A stretch of 64,000 nucleotides of DNA from Pseudopyrenochaeta lycopersici (lineage: Eukaryota; Ascomycota; Dothideomycetes; Pleosporales; Pseudopyrenochaetaceae), in contig NHZP01000005.1 of the NCBI GenBank assembly GCA_003313425.1, positions 1,364,001 through 1,428,000 on the forward strand. The letters are read 5' to 3'. Of this stretch, positions 1 through 12,301 are shown piece after piece. The notes beneath the pieces are model-generated. The model saw only the letters and a program-made list of their open reading frames with translations, was not told the origin of the DNA and made no database searches. The translations under genes and the position numbers were made by a program. The first letter of the stretch is position 1, and every line of letters starts with the position of its first letter.

Positions 1-162
1 CCCAATCAACGATGGCGTGACCATTTTTGGGCCCAAAGGAGTGGTTATCTGCTTCTCTTGCCGACCATATTGCAGGCAGCGATTAACTACATTGGTCTCC
101 TTCTTGCAACCGTGGTTACCATTGTCAGCTTTCGGCTTTACGTGGCCTTTGTTACATATTAA
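1..162 (+). CDS. C-terminal fragment of a membrane protein (partial, runs off left edge)
   Basis: The first frame is open from base 1 to a TAA at 160-162 and encodes 53 residues. It begins with a polar, Trp- and Arg-rich stretch and ends in one hydrophobic helix of about 28 residues (from LLLLPTILQAAINY onward), so it looks like the C-terminal transmembrane end of a larger protein whose body lies outside the window. No family can be named from so little. It is too short to prove as coding, but composition and placement make chance less likely. Confidence 0.45.
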   Translation, partial: PNQRWRDHFWAQRSGYLLLLPTILQAAINYIGLLLATVVTIVSFRLYVAFVTY

Positions 163-256
163 AATCCCTCTGTAAGGTCTGATCTCTGCTTCTCTGACCT
201 TGTCTAGACATTGCACTGCTTATCCCTACCAGCGACACTTTGCAGCAGTGTGCAAC

Positions 257-655
257 ATGTCCCCTGAAGAAGTGCGCAACCACAGCGAGCAACTCGCGTA
301 CATAAAAAATGTTAAGGAGATGATTATCAGTACTTCTTCCCTTCATGTCGACCCTTCGCTACTTCCCACTAATGTCTCTCCAGGTGACGCTCGCGCCCTC
401 TTCAGCGCTCAAGGCTACACTTCTCATAAAAGCACATTCGATATGATCACCTCGACCTACAGCGGCGGCTACCAAGCGACACTCATAGTGTATCCTGATC
501 TTACCTCAGACATGCGCTTTACGACAGTGTACGAGGGCCTCAGATGCAGAGACCTGTGTGGAGCAGTGAAGGTCCTTTGGGATGGGCTGCAGACTTCTTT
601 GGGAAGTATGAAGGGTACGTATTGGCAAAATATCAAGGCGCATATCGTTGACTGA
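257..655 (+). CDS. hypothetical small protein, 132 aa (doubtful)
   Basis: An open frame with its first true ATG at 257; the same frame is open back to a TTG at 200, which is not a credible eukaryotic start. The 132-residue product has no signal peptide, membrane helix or motif I recognise. It could be a small single-exon gene, the last exon of a gene with an upstream exon (a possible acceptor, CTTGTCTAG, ends at 207), or a chance ORF. The upstream fragment ending at 162 is in another frame. Transcript data would decide. Confidence 0.3.
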   Translation: MSPEEVRNHSEQLAYIKNVKEMIISTSSLHVDPSLLPTNVSPGDARALFSAQGYTSHKSTFDMITSTYSGGYQATLIVYPDLTSDMRFTTVYEGLRCRDLCGAVKVLWDGLQTSLGSMKGTYWQNIKAHIVD

Positions 656-1196
656 GCAACGTAATAGCAATACATGCGCAGCAAGTGGCAATGGTGTGCG
701 CACGCTCGAATACCACGAAGAGCGACACGACTATCTTGAGCCAAGAGATACCCACGAATTCGGCAGCTAGAGAGACGTCAGGGCCATCGATTGAGACCCC
801 GAACTCGATAGGGCAGGAAGTCTGAGAGGTCGCTTAGATTGGTGATGAGCTTTCCCTCAGGGAGATCCAATCACCGATGTGGTGAGCGGAAACGAGGTCT
901 GAAAAAGGGTATCGATCTCCCTGCATATTCCTTTCAGAGGATTACAAAGCGGAGTACAGGCGTTATTCATCCTATTACTTGCAACATTCCTGATTTCAAC
1001 GAATTCTATTCCACTAGACCAATCAAAATGAATTCTATGAATAGACTTTATATGCAAACAGTTTATTGATTGAGCACGTAATATTTCATTACAGTCTGTG
1101 CAGATATGTATGATATGAGCGAATGCGGCATGAAGCCTCCACTGGCCAAAACATCCCATATATGACCCACTACCAGTTTCCTTTGCCTGATTCCAT
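656..1196. other. intergenic, no gene seen
   Basis: About 540 bp between the small ORF and the 3' end of the AA9 gene. ORFs here (76-100 codons) lack conserved features. Nothing else seen. Confidence 0.6.
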
Positions 1197-2009
1197 CTAA
1201 CAAGTTAGCACAGCTGGTCCAGGAATCTTGTACGGTGACCCATTGCCCGTTGGGTTTCCCTTGGAATCGTAAATGCTAACCAAAATGCCCGCATCGTTGG
1301 CCGAATAAGCACCCGGGAAGCTCACTGTGTTTCCAGTCTTGGAGCCGGATCCGGAGACGTTGATCTGCGCACATCCCATGTAGAATTGTGCGCCTCCAGA
1401 TGAGCCGGCAGAGTGGAGCGCGATGATCTCCGCACGGAGGAGGTACTGGCCTGGTGCAACACAAGATGGGAGAGTGAAGTCTACCCATCCGCCTGCTGAG
1501 ATCATGCGGTCGACGCCCCACTTTCCGGAGCCATCGAGGCCGTCTTCAGCGACCTTGAACCATTTCTGGCCGCTAGGAGAGGCGGAGGCCGCGTTGTCGA
1601 CCTTGGCCCTAGTAGGTGGTCAGTGGATGATATCTCAAGCGTAGATTGTTAGGAGACGCAGGTCGGGGTTGTATACGTACAAATAGAAGATAGTAGGACC
1701 CTTATGACTCTTCGCAATGGGGTGATCTGGGTCATTGGAGAACTGTGCACCACCAATAACATGGCCCCAGTTGACACCAACTCTGTCTCCAGCCTTGACA
1801 TTAATGACCGTTGACGAGACCGGAGTCCTGTAACCACTGTTGCAGGCGATGTTGCCATCGTTGACGTTCGTGATGGGGTTGTTGGAGTTGGGCACGCGGA
1901 TACCGACTAGCTGTCCATTGTCGTTGCCGTTAACTCGGACACGCTGGGCGATGGTGTGAGCTGAGGAGAGAGCCGGAAGGCACGCAACGACTGCAGTGAA
2001 GAATCTCAT
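1197..2009 (-). CDS. AA9 lytic polysaccharide monooxygenase (GH61), secreted
   Basis: Copper-dependent enzyme that cleaves cellulose and related beta-glucans oxidatively outside the cell. Exon 1 is 2009-1681 and exon 2 1608-1197; the intron 1680-1609 (72 bp, GTACGT..CTACTAG) joins in phase to give 246 aa. Residues 1-17 are a signal peptide whose cleavage after SSA exposes His18, the N-terminal half of the copper histidine brace. The second brace residue is His102 in SHKGP, and the conserved His175, Gln184 and axial Tyr186 are in ALH and QFY. There is no CBM1 module or long linker, so this is a single-domain AA9. A TATA box lies about 106 bp upstream. C1/C4 regioselectivity cannot be judged from sequence alone. 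Confidence 0.93.
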
Positions 2010-2114
2010 TTTGACGTGATGAGCTTGAACGATCGAGTCGAAAGACGTACTGCTGAAGCGAATGAAGCAATGTCAAAGCGGATGAGGCGTCATTAGTCGG
2101 CATAAGGCTCTTGC

Positions 2115-2121
2115 TTATATA
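2115..2121 (-). promoter_or_regulatory. TATA box of the AA9 gene
   Basis: TATATAA on the minus strand, about 106 bp upstream of the AA9 start codon at 2009; position and sequence fit a core promoter element of a strongly inducible secreted-enzyme gene. Confidence 0.5.
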
Positions 2122-4601
2122 CCTTCTTCCCCCACTGCAATCATATCGATCTTGAAGCCCAAGTGCGGGCACAATGAAGATCAGTCATTCAACCTCATGA
2201 CTAGCCTTAGGTTGTAATATGCCCATACCATATACTAGCCGCAGCGAAATGCTACCCAGGAGATTGGCATGCACCCCGGGGTTTTCTCATGTGCCTCACT
2301 GGGGTGCTTATGTCGGCAGTCCGCCAGTTACACGAGCTTGTATGCAGCTAAGCGACGATATAGCAAGGATGGGTTACCTTGCATTTCATTTTTGCTCGGC
2401 ACATAAATGGGTCGTTTCGGAAGATGTGTCCCGCAATCAATTCGTAGGATATCAGCCGCTTGGCGGTGGTTTGTATGTACAGCCGGGTAATATGTTTCGG
2501 CTCTGAAGGTCCGTGAACAAGACCTGATGACCGGTTGACGGAGGCGAGGGTAGACAACCCATGACTATATGGGCCATCGCATTACGAATGGCGTGGGCGA
2601 GATCGAGCGGTAAGACGCTGCTTCTTTATAACTGCAGGACAAGGCTCATCAAGTAAATAGGTCTGACGAATACATGTTCTGAGGCTGTTCATTCGCATTA
2701 TATGTGACCGTTTCTTTGAAACATGATGCTTATTGGCAGTAATGATCTGTATAGCCTCTCAAGGCTATTGCAGAACATGAATGAACAACAGGCTGCGAAA
2801 TGTATTCCTGCTTTGCTCGTCGGAAGAATATCTGGAGACTGACATGGCCACGGCTTGCCCCTCTTCACATTGAAGATTTATTATCGTCGCCTCATAGACA
2901 TCTACTGCTGGTTTTGCATGAACTCATCTATGAGCCTATTCAAACAGGTGGGTTGTCAGCCTGAAGCATTCGCAGCTTGAGACCTTCTGGTTCAAAAGGG
3001 AATTGCAAAACTATTTGGATGTTGTCATGATGAACGGCTAATTGAGTTGCTCTGTTCGCCAGAGTCTGAAAAACAGTCATGACATATGTTTGGAGAATAA
3101 CGAGAGTGTTCTGCTAGGAAGCAAGCGCAATACACCACATTGAAGCATGGTTGCGCACAGTAGGCTTGCGAAGTAGTGCCTAAAAAGCAGCATTGCATAC
3201 TTGATAGCTTTATCGCTCAAATTCCATAGGGAGCAGTGTGGGCATGTTTCGCTTAATGGAAGATATGCTAAAATCATTGCGGTCGAATCGCTTGCCCATT
3301 GATCTCAGATTTGCGCAACTACGAGTGTCACAGCGCGAGTATGATTATTCGAAAATGACGTCACTTACTCTTTAGCTCGTAGATGGTACCCTGGATAAGA
3401 AACGGACCGTGGAAGCCAGACGATGCTACCTGGTGTCAATTGAACACCACGTATGCATCCTGGTGCGTGTAACAAGTGTTTTCAGCTGCAGTGGGCGTGA
3501 GCGAGATACTCGTCGTTCACACAGCCGTCAAGATTGTTCAAATCACCAAGAAAAAGAGTGCAGCCATGAACCCTGTCATGGCATGATTCTCTTCGACGTC
3601 ACCTGGGACGACGAAACTGACGCTGGCTGGACAACAGTGCTGCCGTCGATCGTAAGGACGACATAGAGCGAGCTGCTTTGCGGTCTACTAATCCACTTGT
3701 ATATTCAGGATCCGTCAAACACGGAGAATTGTGCACAATCTAGGATGTAAGCTAGAGGTAATTGGGAAGTCTGAAAGATTCTCAGGAACTGGATTTGACA
3801 ACGAGCTAAAACAACGCATGCGGAAGGTTGCATAGCAGCCTTGGTGATCGCTGGGCCCGGGATATCCGGCTGATTCTCACCCCACATGGAACATCTCCAC
3901 ATGTTCGGCCAACTGGAATGGCGTTGAATGAATGCATCTAGTGTTCGGTGGCAGGTTCAAAGAGTGTTGCAAGGCACCAGAATTCTGTGGTACACGCCAC
4001 AGCAGTGCGCGTGAGGGATAAGAAGACCATCGAAGTAACACGAAGGCGGTACTTGGAAGATACAAACGCGAAACGAAAATCCATAGGCCAATTGGTAGCA
4101 ACCGTGAAAGCCAGAAGTAGTGGAGCGTCGCTTGCTGCATGATGACGATCAGGGTTGTGGTATTGAGCTCTAGGCGCTAAGCTCTTGAATGGAAAAGATG
4201 ACATCACCCTGAGCATCTTTGGGAGACGTTAGCTGGCCGCAAAGCCGGCAACAAAAGCTATTGCGCAACTCAACATGTCTCGCTTTTGAGTTTCATCTCG
4301 ACGAGCAGCAAGCATCAAACCTTGAGCGAATCAGTATCTGCAAGTACTGATCTACAGCGCCATCTCTTTCGGGCGTGCGCAACCAACTGCGCCTCAACCC
4401 TTTTCGAGGACATCGCAGCTAGCGCGACTCCACCACGTCATCGCCAGCCACAACGCCGACTGGTATTGCGCAGGGTTGCCTGCGAAGTTTGGAGCTTTCG
4501 TCCACTGTGAAGCTTTTTTCTTTCACATACCCACGAGGCCCCTCTCCGCGGCAGCAGCACGAGCTTAGCAACAGGGAGGAAGCCTGACAAACGCAGCTAC
4601 C
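2122..4601. other. long intergenic region, no gene supported
   Basis: About 2.5 kb between the AA9 promoter and the SLM1-like gene, holding the upstream regions of both divergent genes. ORFs of 64-95 codons occur on both strands; several use GTG or TTG starts and none shows a family motif, signal peptide or plausible splice partner. Base composition is mixed, with no RIP-like bias and no long repeat. Confidence 0.5.
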
Positions 4602-7483
4602 ATGACATCCCCGCGACCAGTGACGCCCTCTGCGTCCTACCACCCTGTGCCCGACATAGATGACCCCTCGCACCTCAGTCGAGGATATGGAAACTCATCA
4701 CACTTGGACGTCGGGTACAATGACTTCGCAAACACTCCCGGCGATGTCCAGAATGACCGCAAGGGCAGATTCGAGGAGGACTTCGACGCACGCACACGCG
4801 GCTCTTCGGTTCTCGATGGAGACATCCCTCAGCGGACCGCATCCCGGGCTTCTACGCTCAACCAAGGCTCAACCCCGGCGCGCAGTGGCACGCTCAAGAA
4901 GAAGCCTTCAGTGAAAAGGAGTGGAAGCCTCAAGCGCAGTGGGAGCAGGAAGAGCATGCACGCAGGCAGCATCCGCGGTGTGACCATTGATGACCAGGAG
5001 CATGGCTACGATCGCGAAAATAGTGTTTTTTTCACACCTGTACCAACCAAGGGCTCCCCCACCGAGATTCTGGCCGACCGCTTCCAGAGTATGTTGGCAC
5101 ATGTGACAGTGTTCGAACAGGACTGACGATTGGCAGCATGGCGAAAATTCCTCAAGGACCTCATCGCATACTTCCGAGAGGTTGCTTCATCGTATGAACA
5201 CCGCGCCAAATCTCTCCTCAAAGTATCCAATGTCATCAACAACACCAATGCGCCGGCTGCTCTGCTTACAGAGGGCGGCCTGAACGATGCCAACCGCTTC
5301 CTCCGCGACTTCCACAAGCAAGCCATTGTCGAGGCAAACAAGGCTCGAGATATTGAGGCAGATGTCATCAACCAGCTGAGTGGGCTCAGAGGTGATCTTG
5401 CGCAGAAGATCAAGGAAATCAAGTCCCTCTCTGGTGACTTCAAGAATAATGTCGAGAAAGAGAAGGAAATCACGCGAAAGTGTGTGACAGCCCTGGAGGA
5501 GGCATTGGCCCAGGTTGATTCAGACCCGACGGCAGTCGCGGGCAAAGGGGACCCTTATGTGGTTCGCCTAGGAGTTGAGCGCCAAGTAGAGAGGCAGATT
5601 GATGAGGAGAATTATCTTCACAGGGTGAGCCAATTGACTAAGTATGACAAGATCTTCACTGACACGCTCAGGCCTACTTGAACCTTGAGAACTCTGGACG
5701 CGAACTAGAGTCGATTGTTGTTGGCGAAATCCAGAAAGCGTACAATGCACTTGCCACCATCTTGAAGCGTGACGCAGATGAGATGTACAACACGGTTGAG
5801 AAGCTACGCAGTGGCCCCATTACCATGCCCAGGGATCAGGAATGGAACAGATTCGTAAGAAGCGATCCTCACTTCGTCAACCCTGATATGTCTTTACGTA
5901 GATTGGAAGAGATTGAATATCCCGGCAAGCACCACCCAGCTACTACTGAGGTCAGGGCTGGGATGCTGGAGAGGAAGAGCAAGTACTTGAAGAGCTACAC
6001 GCCTGGATGGTAAGTTAAAATCGGATTGGCAAGCAGCCGTCTAACGTGAAACAGGTATGTACTGTCACCAACTCATATTCATGAGTTCAAGTCCGCCGAT
6101 CGCATCTACACTCAACCTCCTGTCATGTCCCTGTATCTGCCGGACCAGAAGCTGGGTTCACGTTCTCAGCCCGGAAGCTCATCCCACAAGTTTGTTATCA
6201 AAGGCCGTCAGACCGGATCAATGCACCGTGGCCACACTTGGGTTTTCCGGGCCGAGACGTATGAGACCATGCTGGCTTGGTTCGACGATATCAAATCACT
6301 GACTGAGAAGTCCGGCGAGGAACGGAATGCTTTTGTGCGTCGACATGCTAGTGTCAGGAGCACCAGCGCTGGCAGCGCTCGATCAGGGAGCTCTGATGGA
6401 GGCCTTGAGGAAGACGAGGCAGATGCGATCCCGTACTCCGCGAACCAGTCGGTGACGAACCAGTCCGCAAGGGATGAGTCCCAGCAGCGACCCTCTCGAC
6501 CTTCTCCAGGTGGGCGCTTTCCATCCGATTTAATGGTCAACCGTAGCTTACAAGCACCTCTCTCGCCTTCTAGTGGAAGTTCAGAGGTCGGCAATGATCT
6601 AACAACCGCGGCCGGAGGCCTACAACAGAATGTACAACCCATGTATTCCGCTGATGCAAGTTCCTACCAACCCGTTGAACCCGTCCAGCCAGCCCAGTAC
6701 GCACAGCACATTCAACACCAACAGGGACTTCCTGCCTCCTCGTTTGTGAATGCATATCCGCCTACGCAACAGCCGTACGATGGCCAGTCTTCACGCGATT
6801 ATGCTTACAACACTCCCTCAAACGCCTACAATACTCAGCCTACGTACTTTAACCCCGCTCCTATCGAGCGCCAAGATACCGACTATGGCAATTGGATGGC
6901 ACCTGCCGCCGGTGGAGCTGCAGCTGGAGCACTGGCCAGTGGGCTCTATCACAAGAACCAGACGGAGCAACAAGAACGAGCTCAACAGCAAGAGTTGGAC
7001 GAAAAGTCTCGCCTACAGGCCCAAGAACAACAATCAACGGAACCACCCCGAACGATGAGCTTTATGGATCCTGCACCAACAAATGTTCCCGAGTGCCATC
7101 CTGATCATATTGCTCCGGATCAGATTGATGACGCTGGTCACATCGCACAGCCTGCAACATCTGATTCAGCCAATCAGCCTAAGGCGGTTCCTGTGCCCAT
7201 CGTTGCACCAGCGTACAATCAAATGCCGCCTGCCGTGAATAGTGGACCTGATACTCCTGCAACCACCGAGTCTTTTTTAGCTGATTCTGAGGTGGGTACC
7301 GCCGTCCCCTTCGGACAGACACTCAACGGCGGCCCAGGATCTGTGGATCCTATTGAGGCTGCTCAGGGCATGGCACATCCAGGTGTCGTGAGACAAAATA
7401 CGGACATCAGTGTCAGTGAATTGCATGTTCCGGGAGAGTATCCTAAGGTCAGAGTTGACGGCTCGAGAGTACCAATGCCCTGA
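4602..7483 (+). CDS. Slm1/Slm2-like PH-domain protein (TORC2/PI(4,5)P2 effector)
   Basis: Plasma-membrane phosphoinositide-binding adaptor that in yeast is phosphorylated by TORC2 and links it to actin, sphingolipids and cell-wall integrity. Four exons: 4602-5088, 5137-5624, 5672-6009, 6055-7483; introns of 48, 47 and 45 bp join in phase to 913 aa. Residues 1-160 are Ser/Arg-rich and disordered. Residues about 163-400 form a helical, coiled-coil F-BAR-like region (WRKFLKDLIAYFREVASSYE onward). A PH domain spans about 420-530 (GMLERKSKYLKSYTPGW, then THIHEF, then WVFRAETYETMLAWFDDI). The C-terminal 380 residues are Gln/Pro/Ser-rich and disordered. Yeast Slm1 is 686 aa; the extra length is in the disordered tails. 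Family assignment rests on domain order and the PH signature. Confidence 0.88.
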
Positions 7484-9658
7484 AAGAATAGATGGCTGAT
7501 GATTCGTCATGAAGTCTGGTTCACGATCAAGGAATGAATTGTAAGGTAAATGGGAGGTAGGGATTTCATCTGGCTGGGTTTTGGGACTTGGAAAAAAGGG
7601 ATATATCTGGGTCGCTTTCTGTTTTGGACCTCCGCACCGCGCGACTGTTAGTGGCGTTTGACCTCCGGCCTTTTCTTTTTCTCTCGTTCAGAGTGAGCAT
7701 CTAGGTTCACATATTTCCATATCCATCCCCTTTGATACCCGCGCTGTTAGCGTGACACGTCTCCACCAAGATAAGATGCGTTAAAATAGCGTTCTTTTAT
7801 CCAATTAAGTCATGTATTGCAACAATGGTTCTTCCCACATAACTTTCCATGAACCAATATGCACCAAGCAGTACACACTAGAGCGCCATGGCCAACAACA
7901 GTGCACAGGGAGAGCTCTCTCGCCAATATTGGCCTTGGCCTGATCAACATGGATTATTAAAATCCCTCCACGCCCCAGCTCACACTATCCCACGAGCTTA
8001 ATACGCCCCCGGCTACAGAGTCCAGCTGAGAGACCAAGTTCTGGAACCGTTTGCGCCACGCGCCCATGTCACAACACGCGCCTCAACGCGTCCGAACTAC
8101 ACAGCCTCAAATCTTGATCTGCGGCTACTGCGCATCTTCATCTCCACTAGTGCGCGAACTAACGCCGACGGAACTTTGGATCCTCTCCTCCGGTCCCTCT
8201 CTGTGTCATCCCGGTTACAAAAGCAAACAAATGCTGCGAGATCGCTGTTTGGAAACGTGCGGGTCGCTGTGCGCAAGCGCATGGGCACGAGAAAGGACGT
8301 GTCTGGATTGGAAAAGAAAGCGGATTAATTTGTCTGCGGGGGGAAAAGTGAGGGAAGAAGCGGAGTTTAGCTGGGGTGATGTTGCATAGGGAACAAGGGG
8401 GGGGGGGGGGTTACATGGACGACTTGCGCGTCTTGAACAGAGGAGGGTGAGTGTTGGGAACAAAATTCTAGTTTAGTTACCCCCAAAAAAATACATGATA
8501 GGATTGTGACCATTTCGGGACATACCGAGATTCTTTGCGTGCCCCCCAATTTACGAGGCGAGCGTTGGATTTCGGTTCAAACTACTTGGTTTGCTTGTGG
8601 TTGCTGCGCTCTTTGTGCAAACAAAACGTCCCACATGACACCAGGGGGTTGTTGTTAGATCCACATCAAGCATCAAGGCTGTGCACTTTCGTAAAAAGAC
8701 TTTGTTCAACATGTGCCGGTGCAATCATGCCCACCCCGCCAGAACTAATCAGGTCGGCCGTTTCATGTACAATGGACACTATGCCGGGTTCCCGGTTGTT
8801 GTGCGAATTTCGATCGTCCCCAGCAAAGGGTGCTGATTGGATGGTGATCGTCATTCTCATGTTACGGTTGAGGGGTGGTGATTGGTGCGCAAATGTGAGA
8901 TTTTCAATTGATGAGGCACGTTTGAAGTACATTGTGACACCTTTGGGCGATCGTGAGAGGGTCTCGTGAGAGACATGGGCGATCTTTGGTCAGAGTCAAG
9001 CGTTTTGGCATCGTGGTGGTGGATGAAATTGGCGCTTTCCAAGGTAGCGAAAGGCATGTGATTATGAGAGGGCTATGATCTTTGGTAGGCTAGGCTAGGT
9101 TGAATGGTAGATAGTAGCTAGGCATGTGGCGACGACTATGGGGACAGAGCACATGTAGAGAGCGGCAGGGCAGAACTAATGCCCTAGAGTGTAAGGTGGT
9201 GGGTAAGGAATGGCATGGACGCAGATTACCGTCCGACTTAACAAACAAAGGAGTGACCGTGTTGCCCATTTTGCGCCCAGGAGAGAGGTCTGTAACATCC
9301 CATTTGATTGCCGGTATCTAAACACCCTAGACGCCAGATAGTGTAAAAGAAAAAGTCGGAGTTATATAACACAGAGGAAAAAGGGCTTCCACAACCCAGG
9401 CCTTCCTGTCCAACGGCAGCATGTGGCCGCTGGGTACTGAATTGCAACGGGCTAAAACGCAAGATGATTCTTTCTTACTCTCGTCGTCAAGCGTAATCGC
9501 ACACCATAGTGCGAGACATGAGGATTTGGGGGAGATTATATGAGGGTAGTATCGGGGGGTATTGAAGTGTTCGTCAGAGAGTACTCCAGTCGTAAGAGAG
9601 ACGGTAATGGCAAGGGGGACTGGTAGGTTGTTTTGCCTCTTGCCGTTGTTTGGCGTGC
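7484..9658. other. intergenic region between convergent genes; poly-G tract
   Basis: About 2.2 kb between the 3' ends of the SLM1-like and WSC genes. It holds the 3' UTRs, a 14-base G homopolymer at 8397-8410 and ORFs up to 144 codons with no recognisable features. No gene or RNA supported. Confidence 0.5.
8397..8410 (+). repeat. G14 homopolymer
   Basis: Fourteen consecutive G residues in non-coding DNA; prone to slippage and sequencing error. Confidence 0.9.
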
Positions 9659-10595
9659 TCATACGTTGGTGACCTGGGCGTGGTTAGCTTCACTATATAT
9701 CAGTCAGGTTCCCTTGATTGGCATACCTTCAATATCCGCCTCGAGTAGTCCTCGTTATCTGCAATGCTGCCATTGCTCTGCCTCCTGTCTACGAAGCTCG
9801 GGTCCAGACGCGAGTCATTCATTGACGAGTTGCTGGTGTGTAGCTTACCGCCATTGACGAAGGAGCTGACGTTGGCGGCATTGCGACGGTAGTCCTCCTC
9901 GGCCTGGCGCTGACGTCTGCGCCGCAAGAAGAACCAGACACCAAACAGTAACCCAGCCAGTCCTAGGATGCCAACAACGACGCCCACGGCGATAGCAATA
10001 GTGTTGGGCTTGCCGTCGTCCTTGGGTGCCGCTGTAGCGGTGCTGGTGGCAGAAGCTCTGGAGGCTGAGGTTGGGGCAGCAGTGGATGGCTTTGATGAAG
10101 AGCTGGAGTCGGGCACGTAGTTGTCGACCTTGTTCCTTGTTACTCCAGTGAGTGCGACCCATAGCACACCGGGTCCACCGCCTGCAAGTGGTCAGTGAGA
10201 TATTTGATTCATGTTGCACATGGAGACATACAGTCAAAGTTCTTTTCTCCTCCACATGACGTGGAGCAGGTGCTGTTGTCGATCTGCCACTCCTTTGCCG
10301 GAATCTTGTCTCCACAATAGCAATTTGAGCCATCCGACATGCCAAAGACATTCTTGCCCTGCTCGATACAGACCAGTTGACAGTTGCCAGGACTTTGATA
10401 AAGGTATGGCCCGTGGTCCTCGAGGGGGGTGGCTGTCTCGAAGCATCCAATGTCGACGATTTGACTCGCAGGTAGAGTGACGGTCGGCGTCGTGATGGGG
10501 TTCTTGACGGTTGGGGTTGCGGTGGTGTCGGCGGCGGCTGCCAGTGCAAGCATTGAAGCCGCTGCAAGGGCGGATGCGAATCTGACGAGGACCAT
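9659..10595 (-). CDS. WSC-domain cell-wall integrity sensor (Wsc1-like)
   Basis: Type I membrane mechanosensor of the cell-wall integrity pathway; in yeast Wsc proteins signal through Rom2 and Rho1 to protein kinase C and glucan synthase. Three exons: 10595-10232, 10181-9727 and a 15-nt exon 9673-9659; introns of 50 bp (GTATGT..TTGCAG) and 53 bp (GTATGC..CCCAG). Product 277 aa. Signal peptide about 1-21; an eight-cysteine WSC domain about 45-135; a Ser/Thr/Ala-rich stalk suited to O-mannosylation, about 147-175; one transmembrane helix about 183-207 followed by RRRRQR; and a short cytoplasmic tail ending ILKVTNV. Without the micro-exon the tail would end in the intron-read CQSREPD, so the join is chosen because an LKVxNP-like end is usual in the family. 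The ATG at 10595 is preferred because the signal peptide starts there. Confidence 0.9.
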
Positions 10596-12301
10596 GATTG
10601 TGGAGGTGATGGGTTGGGAGGTGGTGGTGAGCTGGGATGGGCGATGCCCGGCGTGTGTGCCCGCAAAAGTGGACTGTGGGTGTGTCAGCACCGTGTGCGG
10701 TGAAGGTAGCAGCGAGCGAGTGGCACCTTGCACCTATGTAGGCAAAGGGGAACACATGCAAGGCCTTCCTGGCCGTTCAGTCGAGGCTGGTCCTACGCGG
10801 CCGTGGGCGGTCGAGCGGTTGGTGACGGGAGTCGGGCGCGGTGGGTATGGGGCTCGGAAGGGTGGTGGTCGCTGTCGTGTGGTGGTATATGGCAGCCGCG
10901 TTGCAGTGCAGCAGTGGACTCGCTCAGCGATGCCCTCTCGTCTACTGGATGTGAAACGAAGCGCGTTGGGTCACGGCTCTTGGGGCCCCGTGGAATGCAG
11001 TGTTTCGTGTTTCACCCCTTTCTCTCCGGGCGACGCAAAAGGAATGTATCGTCGGGCGCGATGGTCGATGATAAAGAAGGTCTCCAGGCACAGAGGGACA
11101 GCAATAGCGAACGTGGGTGTCGACAAGGACAGACTCGGGTGGGTTACGAAGCAGAAACGAGGAGGAGGCTCGGGCGTGCGAGTGGGTCGCCAGGTGAAGA
11201 GGAAATCAGGAGGGCGCCCAGTTAGGCAAGAGCGAAATTAGCGCTACCCTGGTCTGACTGCCGCTCGCTGCACCGCTAATTCCGCGACGCTGCCCTCTAA
11301 TAATATGGCCTGCGCTGCCTGCGGTAATACGGCCTGGGCTGTCTCTGGCAATACTCAGGGCTGCACCAGCGTCTGCATCGTCCGGCACCGTTGTGCATCA
11401 GGTCCTGCTTCAAGTCCGGAGCAGCAGCGCCCTCATTTCTGCCAGCCTCGACCGCGCTCGCTGCACGGCATGGCCGAGGCGGCCAAGGCCACGTCGCGGC
11501 GTTCCTGATGGACAGGCACCCGGCCACTCAGCTTGCCGTGCCTGGCCTGAGTGACAGGCCTGTCCCCGCCGTTGACCGCCCAGCGCTGCCATTCGTTTCA
11601 CCCAACAGCCACAACCACGCGCAACCAACACGCAGGGGGAATAGCCAACCGCGCGGCCCATCCCAAAGCGCTCACGGCCTCGTTGCTCGCATCTCGAAGC
11701 CTCGTCGCTGCACACCATGTTGCTTTTGAGGGCATAGCCTGCTGTCCAAAGCTGGTGCATTTTGCCGCTTTGGCTGCCATCGCCAGTCCTGGCTGGGCAG
11801 CCCGGCATGGACTGCCGCCCCATACGAGCGTGCGTGGTGACATGAGCCTGGTGACGACGTCTCCCTGAGCTTACTGTGGGAACTCAATAAATCGGACATG
11901 TGAAGGCCTGTAAGCGTTCGGCCGACGTCTACATCCGTAAGACGGAAAGGCCACTCTAAATGCATGTTCCTTTGCCCTCCACATGTTTGCACAGTGTCTC
12001 CATGTCCATGGCCCAAACCGCACAATCTGCCCTTGCTCATCAAGCGCATTGAGGCCAAGTGCCTTTCAAGATTTAGACACATGTCCCAAATCCTTGGGCT
12101 TCCCCAGATTGTATCGTGATGCGAAACGCTATTGAGCTCCTTCGTTCCCAAGACTCCTGGTCCCCAGACTCCTAGTCCCCCATTTTCTTTTTCCTGCTTA
12201 GTCAGCCAAGAAAGGTCACGTGCGTCTCCCCAAGCTCCAAATGTTCGCAGCTCGACTTCAAGCTGCAGCAGGAAGCTCATCGATGACCCGCACCCCGCTT
12301 G
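10596..12301. other. GC-rich intergenic region, divergent promoters
   Basis: About 1.7 kb separating the divergent WSC gene and the 12302 gene. GC-rich sequence leaves long chance ORFs (up to 260 codons on the minus strand, 254 on the plus) without motifs, credible starts or protein-like composition. A degenerate 24-bp tandem repeat sits at 11301-11364. Confidence 0.5.
11301..11364 (+). repeat. degenerate 24-bp tandem repeat, about 2.7 copies
   Basis: Units at 11301-11324, 11325-11348 and a partial third from 11349, sharing TAATA.GGCCTG.GCTG.CT.. with several mismatches; non-coding. Confidence 0.6.

Noticed and set aside
10477..11241. 254-codon plus ORF antisense to the WSC start
   Set aside because: Overlaps the WSC first exon on the other strand and is explained by few stop codons in GC-rich sequence; product is Gly/Arg/Val-rich without domains.
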